A DNA stretch of 64,000 nucleotides from Candidatus Poribacteria bacterium (lineage in GTDB: Bacteria > Poribacteria > WGA-4E > WGA-3G), in contig JAJEIE010000033.1 in assembly GCA_022827625.1 (NCBI GenBank), positions 310,001 to 374,000 on the forward strand, given 5' to 3'. A program made the position numbers and the translations under genes. Positions within the stretch are counted from its first letter, which is position 1. Each line of letters opens with the position of its first letter. Under the pieces are notes generated by a model. The model searched no databases. It saw only the letters and a program-made list of their open reading frames with translations, and had not been told where the DNA came from. Below are positions 53,316 through 60,407 of the stretch, in pieces.

Positions 53316-53870
53316 TTATCGGACGGAACTTTTTGTTTTATCAACAATCCAGCGAGCGTCCGCTATCCGCGCCCTTGCTTCCGATAGTTCTGGCTGGTAA
53401 CTTGCGAATTTGACGCTATCACAATTCGAGAGTAATTGCTGAATCCGGTCAACATGAGCGGTATCTATCCGTTCGCGTCGCATTGTGCGAAGCAAGGCAG
53501 TTGTCGTTAACTCCAACGCCGGAATTTGATAACGTCCATAGATATACTCTCGAAGGACGTACGCGATTTGTGTGTGATATGTCTCCATATCGCCGCGTTT
53601 GAGCCAATCTGAGGCTTCAATTGCCGCTAATTGTTCATAAGCGACTTCATGCGGTAGCTGTGTGTCATCTTCTTGCGTTGGAGACCCCGGCAAGGGTTGC
53701 GGACGTTTTCGGACATAGAACCACGTTGAAACGGCTATAAAACCGAGTAACACCGCGCCACCAATAAAGTAGAACCATAGGCTCTCCGTTATCTCCAACG
53801 GTGGTTTAATGTCACGCAAGCCCTGAACGTCTACAGTCCCTTGTATAAGGATTTGTGTGAGAATAGACAT
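53316..53870 (-). CDS. DUF4381-like membrane protein
   Basis: 184 residues. It starts with a short extracytoplasmic region (IKPPLEITES), one membrane helix (LWFYFIGGAVLLGFIAVSTWFYV, about 31-53) and a cytoplasmic domain with HEVAYEQLAAIEASDWLKRGDMETYHTQIAYVLREYIYGRY. The layout matches DUF4381 proteins of MoxR/DUF58/BatA operons. The regulatory triad at 50002-53116 lies between it and the DUF58 gene. Confidence 0.75.
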   Translation of the reverse strand: MSILTQILIQGTVDVQGLRDIKPPLEITESLWFYFIGGAVLLGFIAVSTWFYVRKRPQPLPGSPTQEDDTQLPHEVAYEQLAAIEASDWLKRGDMETYHTQIAYVLREYIYGRYQIPALELTTTALLRTMRRERIDTAHVDRIQQLLSNCDSVKFASYQPELSEARARIADARWIVDKTKSSVR

Positions 53871-53928
53871 ATTTTTCGCGGAAAGGTGAGAAGGATAACG
53901 TATAGCAGAAAAAATACGAGATGCGATT

Positions 53929-54519
53929 TTATGTCGTAAGTGGTTGAATGACTATCGACTTCGGTGAAGTTGGGCAGGCGTATTGGCAGACCCCGCATCC
54001 TGTGCATCCTGAATCCATCACTTCTACAACGCCATCTGATGTCAGGTGAATCGCGTCGCTTCCAATAGGACAGGTATCAACACAGTAGGTACAATCTACT
54101 GCTTTGGTGCGGAGACAGGTTTCTGGGTTGAAAACCGCCACCCCGATTTTAATGTCTTCAGCATAAACGGGTTGTAAGGCGCCGCTCGGGCAGACGTACA
54201 TACACGCCAATGAATCGCAAATAACACAGGGTTGTTCATCAGGGTCTATGTAAGGTGTATTTGAAATGCTGGCATTGGTACTCTGTAAGGGCTGAATGGC
54301 GTTTGCGGGACAGTTCTTGACGCAGTTTCCACACCGATGACACTTTTCCAAGAATTCTGATTCCGGCAATGCTCCCGGCGGTCGAAAAATAACACGTTGC
54401 TCGGCATCTGGAGCAAGTAAGTGGTCTGTAACCTGATCATCAAGAAATTCCGCAACGGGTTGGATGAGCTGATTCAAGGCTACCTTGAAAAAGCCGCGCC
54501 TTCCTGTTTCATCAGACAT
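53929..54519 (-). CDS. Polyferredoxin-like protein with four [4Fe-4S] clusters
   Basis: 196 residues. Four cysteine motifs are visible: CHRCGNCVKNCP, CVICDSLACMYVCP, CTYCVDTCP with an earlier CLRTKAVDC, and CTGCGVCQYACP. The spacing is like NapG/MauN-type ferredoxins. The N-terminal RRGFFKVALNQLI recalls a degenerate twin-arginine region, but no clear signal follows. It probably passes electrons to an unidentified partner. The SufR-like regulator lies 35 bases or so upstream. Confidence 0.85.
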   Translation of the reverse strand: MSDETGRRGFFKVALNQLIQPVAEFLDDQVTDHLLAPDAEQRVIFRPPGALPESEFLEKCHRCGNCVKNCPANAIQPLQSTNASISNTPYIDPDEQPCVICDSLACMYVCPSGALQPVYAEDIKIGVAVFNPETCLRTKAVDCTYCVDTCPIGSDAIHLTSDGVVEVMDSGCTGCGVCQYACPTSPKSIVIQPLTT

Positions 54520-54553
54520 TTTTATAGGTTATCCCTGCGTGTCGCGAACCATA

Positions 54554-55186
54554 CTACTCTTTTTTGGTTTTAGCAATCCGATAGCAACATCTATGGCTGC
54601 CTTGCATGAGATATTCTTCCCGAACGACCTTTGCTCCCAAAGATTGCCGGAAGAGTCCTAACTCAATTTCGCAGACATGTGGATACTCTTGCGCAATCAC
54701 GGCAATTGGGCAGTTATGTTCAATTAAGACGTAGTCGTCCTCGTCCTCGTCGAAGCTTGCCATGTATCCTTCTTCGTCTCGAATCCGGGCAAGTTCTTTG
54801 ACGCGTCCGGGCAAATCTTTCCCTTTAAGTCTCTGTTGGTATGCTTGCAACTGTGATTTCATCCGTTCTTTAAAGACCTTGTTGATGAAACCGGGTCCGT
54901 TGAATTTTGCGACTTCGTGCAGTAGACCGACTGCAAAGTTAGCATACGCTGTTGGGAAAAGACCGTTTGCTTCTTCTGTTAAGCGATAGATATGGCGGGG
55001 ACGCCCTCGCTTCTGCTTTTCTCGGTAGTACTCAACTAAATTTTCTTCTTCAAGGATAGCGAGGTGCTGTCGGATTCCCATCTGACTGATCGGCAAGGCC
55101 TCTGTCAGTTGCCTGACCGTCATACCGGCGCGCATTTTGAGGAGCTGCAAGATTCGTGTTCGGGTTTCGCTCATTTCGCAATTCAC
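54554..55186 (-). CDS. SufR-like iron-sulfur winged-helix regulator
   Basis: About 210 residues from the GTG at 55186, which has GAGGAAA six bases upstream; ATG at 55174 (MSETRTRILQLL) is the other option. An N-terminal winged helix (AGMTVRQLTEALPISQMGIRQHLAIL) is followed by the conserved RGRPRHIYRLTEEANGLFPTAYANF of the SufR/DeoR-like group. The C-terminus has HNCPI, PHVCEIE and GSHRCCYRI, cysteines that match a cluster-binding sensor. It may control the adjacent ferredoxin gene. Confidence 0.85.
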   Translation of the reverse strand: MNCEMSETRTRILQLLKMRAGMTVRQLTEALPISQMGIRQHLAILEEENLVEYYREKQKRGRPRHIYRLTEEANGLFPTAYANFAVGLLHEVAKFNGPGFINKVFKERMKSQLQAYQQRLKGKDLPGRVKELARIRDEEGYMASFDEDEDDYVLIEHNCPIAVIAQEYPHVCEIELGLFRQSLGAKVVREEYLMQGSHRCCYRIAKTKKE

Positions 55187-55216
55187 GTGATTTCCTCGCA
55201 ATATGGGTAATAACAA

Positions 55217-56040
55217 TATCCTACGCGTATTTACAACTTTTGAAACTATTATATCACAATTGAATATTAGGATTCAAGAAAATTTATGGTAAACCTTAGA
55301 ATTAATTTGGACACGCTACGTAAATAGGTTGTGGGTTATAAGTTAGTTATAAGTTATAAGTTATAAGTTAAGAGGAGGCTTCGGAACAATCTTCCTATTT
55401 GTTAGCATATTTGTTTTTTAGCGGTCAGCGGGATTGGGTTGCGGATGGCAAAATTTCACAGTTTTCAGAGTAAAACGGTGAATTTGTGAAATTTGTGAAT
55501 CGGGTGTGAACATAGATGGTGAACCTATTTTTCGTGAAAACGGACGTGAATATGGTTTTAACTTAACGGCATATTTTTGAGCAATTTACTCTTAAAATGT
55601 TACACTGGTGTAACTTTTTTGGACGGTGTGAAACGTTAGAGAACCCAGTGTCTGTAAGGGTTTGTTGCTGTTTAATTTTTTGTTGTAAAAAAAATAATAA
55701 GTCCGAAAAGTGTAACATTTGTTATGGCTGTTGGCTGTCGGCAATCGGCTGTCGGTAGTCAGTAAGAAACTTATGTACCGGCTGAAAATGTTGTGTCGGT
55801 TTTTGCGCCGGGGTTTTGTAGATTGATACAATATTTCCCTCTTTGGAAAGTCTTATAATATATTATACTATTTTTACTAACTGATGTCAAGTTAAAAATT
55901 GAATGTCTCTATCGGGTTTGATGTATTATGGGAATGTTGCGTTCAGGGTTCTTTTTCTGTTATACTTGATATAATTACACCTAATTCTTGTTTCTCTTTG
56001 GTCGGGAAAATTCTTAAAACTATTAATTACGGAGGACAGT
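55217..56040. other. Long gene-free region with repeats
   Basis: No convincing gene. It holds a half arm of the 117-bp element (TTATGGTAAACCTTAGAATT, about 55284), TTATAAGTTATAAGTTATAA tandem words (about 55345), and TGGCTGTCGGCAATCGGCTG (about 55731). A weak promoter TTGCGT-18-TATACT (55937-55966) or a TATAAT at 55970 may serve the WYL gene. It separates the housekeeping block from the CRISPR-Cas region. Confidence 0.7.
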
Positions 56041-57066
56041 ATGGGCTATAGTGATGGTAGAAAACAGGTCGAGCGTATCTTGGATTTAGCCAGAACGCTT
56101 GAGATATCTTCAGGGATACGAGTTGCTGTGTTAGCGCGGTTGTACGGAGTTGATAAAACTCGTATCTATAGCGATTTAAAAATTCTGGAAAATCACTATT
56201 CTGTAGAAAAGAAACAGGGCGTTTATAGAATTCGAGGGAAACGCAAGTTGAACTGGCCTAACATCACGAAGGGAGAAGCCCGGAATCTAAAATTAGTGAT
56301 TGAGGCTTCGCCGCTTGCAAAGCAGGCGCGGTTTGCGGAACTTCTCAAGAGCCTATTGGAAAAACTTCACCAGCCCCTTGCAGCATATATTGAAAAGGCA
56401 CTTGGGGCAAAAGCGGGTCCTCTCCATGAATCCCAGGCAAACTATCTCGAAAGTGGCGACATTTCAATTCAACTCAAATCGGAGGACACTCGCACTGACA
56501 GCGATGCATATTTCGATGTACTGGAGAAAGCACTTCTAAATCGAAGATCCGTACGTGCGAATTATTTACCGGGTGGGAAGACAGAGTCTGTTGAACATGT
56601 GCTTCATCCGTACGCTATCTTTTTCCGGAAATCCGATTGGTATCTTGAGGCGCGCTCCAATTTATCCGAGAATACATCGCTCACTTTTAAGATCCTCCGC
56701 TTCCGAAGCATTACACTGACAGATGAAGTTTTTGAAACCCCAGCAGATTTTTCGTTGCCTGAGGATCTGGCTTCTCGATGGGAACTCTTTAGTGGAGAGC
56801 CGATTAACATCACACTCAAAATCGCCCCGCACAAGGCATATCTTGTTACGGAAAAGGAACGCCACCCATCACAAGAGATTATAGAACGGTGTGCAGATGG
56901 ATCTGTGATTGTCGGTTATGAGGTGCCGAAAGAGGAGTTTACGTTTTGGGTATTGAGTCTTGGTGATGCGGTGGAGGTGTTAGAGCCAGCTGAATTTCGG
57001 ACGGAGTTTGGAGAGATTGTGAGGCGAATGCATGGCATTTATTTCGGAAATTTGAAAGGATCATAG
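56041..57066 (+). CDS. WYL-domain transcriptional regulator
   Basis: 341 residues. An N-terminal helix-turn-helix (RVAVLARLYGVDKTRIYSDLKIL, about 27-50), a helical linker, a WYL domain (about 155-225) with RRSVRANYLPGG, HPYAIFFRKSDWYLEARS and FKILRF, and a C-terminal WCX domain (about 255-335). WYL proteins bind nucleic-acid-like ligands or nucleotides and often regulate CRISPR-Cas and other defence genes. GGAGGA precedes the ATG. It is the first gene of the type I-D region, and two palindromes lie downstream at 57138 and 57212. Confidence 0.9.
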   Translation: MGYSDGRKQVERILDLARTLEISSGIRVAVLARLYGVDKTRIYSDLKILENHYSVEKKQGVYRIRGKRKLNWPNITKGEARNLKLVIEASPLAKQARFAELLKSLLEKLHQPLAAYIEKALGAKAGPLHESQANYLESGDISIQLKSEDTRTDSDAYFDVLEKALLNRRSVRANYLPGGKTESVEHVLHPYAIFFRKSDWYLEARSNLSENTSLTFKILRFRSITLTDEVFETPADFSLPEDLASRWELFSGEPINITLKIAPHKAYLVTEKERHPSQEIIERCADGSVIVGYEVPKEEFTFWVLSLGDAVEVLEPAEFRTEFGEIVRRMHGIYFGNLKGS

Positions 57067-57137
57067 AAATTTTTTGCATTTTTGAGTTGACAAGCGAGGT
57101 CAAGTCATATATAATAATTTTGCGTGCTGGCAAAAGT

Positions 57138-57153
57138 ATCTCAATCTTGAGAT
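57138..57153. promoter_or_regulatory. Operator-like palindrome 1
   Basis: ATCTCAATCTTGAGAT: 7-bp arms around TC, perfect dyad. It lies after the WYL gene and resembles the site at 57212. Confidence 0.5.
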
Positions 57154-57211
57154 TGAAAGATTAGAATCTTCGTATGCCACATTCCAGCATTTCAATGTGT
57201 TGATGAGAAGT

Positions 57212-57227
57212 ATCTCGATTGCGAGAT
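57212..57227. promoter_or_regulatory. Operator-like palindrome 2
   Basis: ATCTCGATTGCGAGAT: 6-bp arms around ATTG, preceded by AGT as is palindrome 1 (AGTATCTC). It ends 10 bases before the -35 box at 57238, and the spacing to palindrome 1 is 74 bp. Confidence 0.5.
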
Positions 57228-57237
57228 GAAGAAAAAT

Positions 57238-57267
57238 TTGACATACGCATACGGAACATGTTATCAT
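57238..57267 (+). promoter_or_regulatory. Promoter of the DUF3800 gene
   Basis: TTGACA (57238-57243), 18-bp spacer, TATCAT (57262-57267) with a TG one base before it (extended -10). Confidence 0.6.
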
Positions 57268-57325
57268 TAATTTTATAGTTATTAGAATCAATAGTATGTC
57301 ACCCCAAAATTAAAGCAAAAACGGC

Positions 57326-57931
57326 ATGTATAAAAATCCGAAACGAACTGTTGTAAAACCGAAACGAATGAATCTCTACTTTGAAGAATCTGGGCAAAAT
57401 ACAAGAGGCAGGTTTTTCATTGTTGCTGGAGTTGCAGTAGACAAAAGTGAGGAGTTTAGGAAACTTTGCGAATCCTATGAAAGAATTTCAGGCAAAAGAA
57501 AAAAGAAATGGAGTAAAGCTCACAAAGATAAACGGTTGGCTTATTTGCGTTCTTCAATATCAGGTGCTGCTTCTCTTAAAGTTACCTTATTTTATAGCGT
57601 CTTTTATGAAACAACTGCCTATGATGAGGCAACAATTAAAGGCATTGCAAAAACACTTCGAAGGCTGTCTCCTTTTGACTTTAGAGCCTACGTTTACGTT
57701 GATGGATTGGGAAAAGCGAAATGTCGCAGTTACAAAACCAATTTGCGAAAACTCGGGTATCCTGTCGAAAAGGTGAATGGTATCAGAAAAGATGAAAACG
57801 AACCTCTCATACGGTTAGCAGACGCAGTAGCCGGGGCCGCAGGACATTTGGAAAAACATCCGTCCGACGCAGCAGAAATTGATACGTTGTTTGCTCAAGC
57901 GAAGGAACAGGGCACGCTTGTTAGACTTTAA
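57326..57931 (+). CDS. DUF3800 domain protein (probable RNase H-fold nuclease)
   Basis: 201 residues from 57326; the ATG at 57368 (MNLYFEESGQ) is the alternative start and fits family starts better, but neither has a strong RBS. Visible acids: YFEESGQ near the N-terminus (usually Y-x-D-E-S-G), AYVYVDGLGK in the middle and the C-terminal RLADAVAGA, as expected for a DUF3800 metal-dependent RNase H-like core. The first acid being Glu is slightly unusual. The stop codon is 2 bases before the first of two structured RNAs. Families of RNAs near DUF3800 genes (motifs DUF3800-I to -XI) have been described by comparative genomics, so the pair is probably functional. Confidence 0.8.
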   Translation: MYKNPKRTVVKPKRMNLYFEESGQNTRGRFFIVAGVAVDKSEEFRKLCESYERISGKRKKKWSKAHKDKRLAYLRSSISGAASLKVTLFYSVFYETTAYDEATIKGIAKTLRRLSPFDFRAYVYVDGLGKAKCRSYKTNLRKLGYPVEKVNGIRKDENEPLIRLADAVAGAAGHLEKHPSDAAEIDTLFAQAKEQGTLVRL

Positions 57932-57933
57932 AA

Positions 57934-58034
57934 CAGAAAACCACCCCTCACGTGGGGGTGGGCAACCTATTCTCCCAGCCGGCCGGGAGACAGCTCAGCC
58001 TACACAATAGTTTTCGGCTGCTATTTTACTTCTG
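57934..58034 (+). ncRNA. DUF3800-associated structured RNA, copy 1
   Basis: About 101 nt closed by CAGAA (57934-57938) and UUCUG (58030-58034). P1 is CCACCCC/GGGGUGG (57941-57947 with 57955-57961). P2 is CUCCC/GGGAG (57972-57976 with 57985-57989), an A-C mismatch and G-C, with loop CCGG. P3 is CAGCC/GGCUG (57996-58000 with 58016-58020). Linker sequences GGCAACCUAU, CAGCUCAGCCUAC and UUUUCGGCUGCUAUUUUACU are shared with copy 2. Strand is taken from the adjacent gene. Confidence 0.7.
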
Positions 58035-58042
58035 GGATCCGG

Positions 58043-58141
58043 CAGAAAACCACCTTGGTGAAAAGGGGGCAACCTATCCTGCTGACCGGTCAACAGGCAG
58101 CTCAGCCTACGCAACAGTTTTCGGCTGCTATTTTACTTCTG
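58043..58141 (+). ncRNA. DUF3800-associated structured RNA, copy 2
   Basis: About 99 nt, 8 nt after copy 1. Closing stem CAGAA/UUCUG (58043-58047 with 58137-58141). P2 is CCUG/CAGG (58078-58081 with 58094-58097), a C-A mismatch, UGA/UCA (58083-58085 with 58090-58092) and the same CCGG loop; its paired bases differ from copy 1 but still pair. P3 CAGCC/GGCUG is at 58103-58107 with 58123-58127. P1 is shorter here (ACC/GGU). Confidence 0.7.
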
Positions 58142-58292
58142 CAAGTAAATTATACGTTAAAGTATATCATATTTCATTATACAGAGTCAAGGAATTTTCG
58201 CAATCTCTGATTTTTTTTGAAAAAAAGACTGAATTTTCTGCATTTTTAAGTCGAATTTTTTGTCTTTTGTGTAAAACGCAAATTATATGTAG

Positions 58293-58298
58293 TATAAT
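58293..58298 (+). promoter_or_regulatory. Possible -10 box for the cas operon
   Basis: TATAAT at 58293-58298, 50 bases before cas3. No good -35 at 16-18 bp is visible (TTGTGT lies 20 bp upstream), so an activator or a nonconsensus promoter is possible. Confidence 0.35.
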
Positions 58299-58347
58299 AT
58301 TGAGTAACTAAGGTAAAGATAAAATTCTTGGTTTTCAGGAGAATAAA

Positions 58348-60405
58348 ATGAATCCTATTAAAGTTTTACCTGTCTACTCTCGGATCTCTCAATCCGATCC
58401 GATTGCCGACCTGCCAAACGGACTTTCTTTACGGGAACATCAGGTTAAAACGTTTGAAGCAATTCGAGATCCCGATGTTGATGTTGTTTTCAATACTGCA
58501 ATGACAGGTGATGGAAAAAGTTTAGCAGCATATCTACCAGTGTTAATTAATAATCGCCGCGTTTTGGCGATGTATCCGACAAATGAGTTAATCCTTGACC
58601 AACGTAAACAAATCAAATCTTACTGTGATTTATTTGGGAGGAATATTACGCCTGAATGTATGTTCAGTGAGTGTCTGTATGATCTCCGCGCAGAATTGAA
58701 ATTGGGTAGCCAAGCGAGTACGATAGAATTTTTGGCGGCGGGACACGAAGTTTTACTGACAAACCCGGATATTTTCAACCTTATTGCTAATTTCAAGTAC
58801 ATGAGTGAGCACCAAAATCCAGATCGGCTATTGCAGACCATTCTGAATTGTTACGACGTATTTCTGTTTGATGAATTTCATATCTACGACGTTTCGCAAG
58901 TTGTGTCTGTCCTGACTGCTATGTTGTACATCATTGAACAAGCACGAAATACACGTGAACGGAAGAAATTTGTTTTTCTTTCCGCTACCCCAAACCAGCT
59001 GCTCTCAGAATGTTTGGATCAATCCGGACTTCAGTATGAAATCATTGAAGGTGACTATAGATTTGAAAATACCGACGCACAGAATTGGAATCAGATTTGT
59101 CAACCTTTTACACTTCATTTCCATGGCGTTGGACGGGAGACTGAGATTTGGATTCAAAACCATTATCAGGAGATGGTGAATTGGTTTTCCGACAACCCAG
59201 GCTCACGCGGGGCTATTATTGTCAATTCAGTTGCAACAGCAAAACGTATCATAGGGTTTTTTAAAGAACGCCAGAAAGTAGATGATTTCCCGTTGAGTTT
59301 CGGTGAAATTACTGGATTGACCAGCAAACAAGAAAAAGAATCCGCTCGTAAGACGGAATTAGTTGTGGGGACCTCTACAGTTGATGTTGGTATTGACTTT
59401 GAGATTAACTATCTCATTTTTGAGGCGTTAGATGCCGGTTCATGGGTTCAACGCCTTGGTAGACTTGGAAGACACAGTGGGTACAAGCAAGTTGTTTTTA
59501 CCAATTTCGTCGCACACTCTCTGCTTCCGAAATATGTAGCCGAACGGACAGAAACTGCCAATATTCCTGAGGAGATCAATAAAGTATCGTTGGTAGAATC
59601 CATAAAAAATAATGACAAAGAGAAACGTATTTTCTCACCTACCAATGATTTTCGGAACTATCAACGTTCATGGGGTTGGCTCCATCCTACCCATGTCATT
59701 AACACATTGGGACACCCTCGGTTGCGCGATAACTACGCATCTCTACGAAAACAATTGACAGAAACCTATAATGATACCTTTAAGGTAGACATCAGTGAAC
59801 GGGTAAAGTGGTATTACAAAATCACGCAGAAGCGACCTGAAATCATTGAAAATGCTGTGACTCAGTTTCGTGGTGAAACACCCTTCACATGTGGTATCTT
59901 TGATGAAGATGATGGTGAAATTAAAACCTATGATTTACTATGGATTCTCAAGAATGCTGAGACTGAATGGGTGAACAAGCGCGATTTCATGGAAACCGTT
60001 GAAGCACGAGGTATTCAGCCACATAGGTATAAGTATGTTGATATTTATTTAAGGTTGCTGAAATATCGTCCTGAGCCCGAGCGACTGAGGCTCCGCTACA
60101 ATAAGGCAATTTTGAGTGGATTTAGCGAAGATGCGTATTGCCAAGTAAGGGCACGTCAAGGCTTTCAAATTGATGGCAATTTCCAAGACATTAACAGGAT
60201 TAACCGTTTACTCAAGCGCAAGAAACTCCTGTGTCTTATCCGCAAGGAGGCAGCAGGTGAACTGAGATCGTGTCTACTGCTTCCTCCGCTTTTTGGTATT
60301 TTCCCTTTGATTGATGCTGAGGGAAATGAACAACTGAGCGTTACTTTTTCTAGAGACGCTCTCTTGTTACAATCATTACCCTATATTTGGGCAAAGGAGA
60401 GATAA
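58348..60405 (+). CDS. cas3: Type I-D CRISPR-associated helicase Cas3 (no HD domain)
   Basis: 685 residues. An SF2 helicase: Q-like region SLREHQVKTFEAI, Walker A MTGDGKSLAAY (54-58 GDGKS), DEAD-type FLFDEFHIYD (near 174), SATPNQLL (near 211), and motif V/VI GTSTVDVGIDFEINY...WVQRLGRLGRH (near 350-376). There is no HD nuclease domain, as expected in subtype I-D where the HD is on Cas10d. It unwinds target DNA during interference. AGGAG precedes the ATG, and the stop is two bases before cas10d. Confidence 0.9.
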   Translation: MNPIKVLPVYSRISQSDPIADLPNGLSLREHQVKTFEAIRDPDVDVVFNTAMTGDGKSLAAYLPVLINNRRVLAMYPTNELILDQRKQIKSYCDLFGRNITPECMFSECLYDLRAELKLGSQASTIEFLAAGHEVLLTNPDIFNLIANFKYMSEHQNPDRLLQTILNCYDVFLFDEFHIYDVSQVVSVLTAMLYIIEQARNTRERKKFVFLSATPNQLLSECLDQSGLQYEIIEGDYRFENTDAQNWNQICQPFTLHFHGVGRETEIWIQNHYQEMVNWFSDNPGSRGAIIVNSVATAKRIIGFFKERQKVDDFPLSFGEITGLTSKQEKESARKTELVVGTSTVDVGIDFEINYLIFEALDAGSWVQRLGRLGRHSGYKQVVFTNFVAHSLLPKYVAERTETANIPEEINKVSLVESIKNNDKEKRIFSPTNDFRNYQRSWGWLHPTHVINTLGHPRLRDNYASLRKQLTETYNDTFKVDISERVKWYYKITQKRPEIIENAVTQFRGETPFTCGIFDEDDGEIKTYDLLWILKNAETEWVNKRDFMETVEARGIQPHRYKYVDIYLRLLKYRPEPERLRLRYNKAILSGFSEDAYCQVRARQGFQIDGNFQDINRINRLLKRKKLLCLIRKEAAGELRSCLLLPPLFGIFPLIDAEGNEQLSVTFSRDALLLQSLPYIWAKER

Positions 60406-60407
60406 GT

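Noticed and set aside
55592-55831. Minus-strand frame of 79 codons before the WYL gene
   Set aside because: Built of repeat words and AT-rich DNA, with no RBS or recognisable features.
57131-57240. Two ATCTC dyads considered as repeats of a CRISPR mini-array
   Set aside because: Only two copies, not identical, with differing arms and a promoter right after the second; an operator pair is simpler. No CRISPR array was found in the window.
57952-58311. Open frame of 119 codons across the tandem RNA units
   Set aside because: Its translation simply repeats the two RNA copies, lacks an RBS and resembles no protein; the pairing pattern favours structured RNA.
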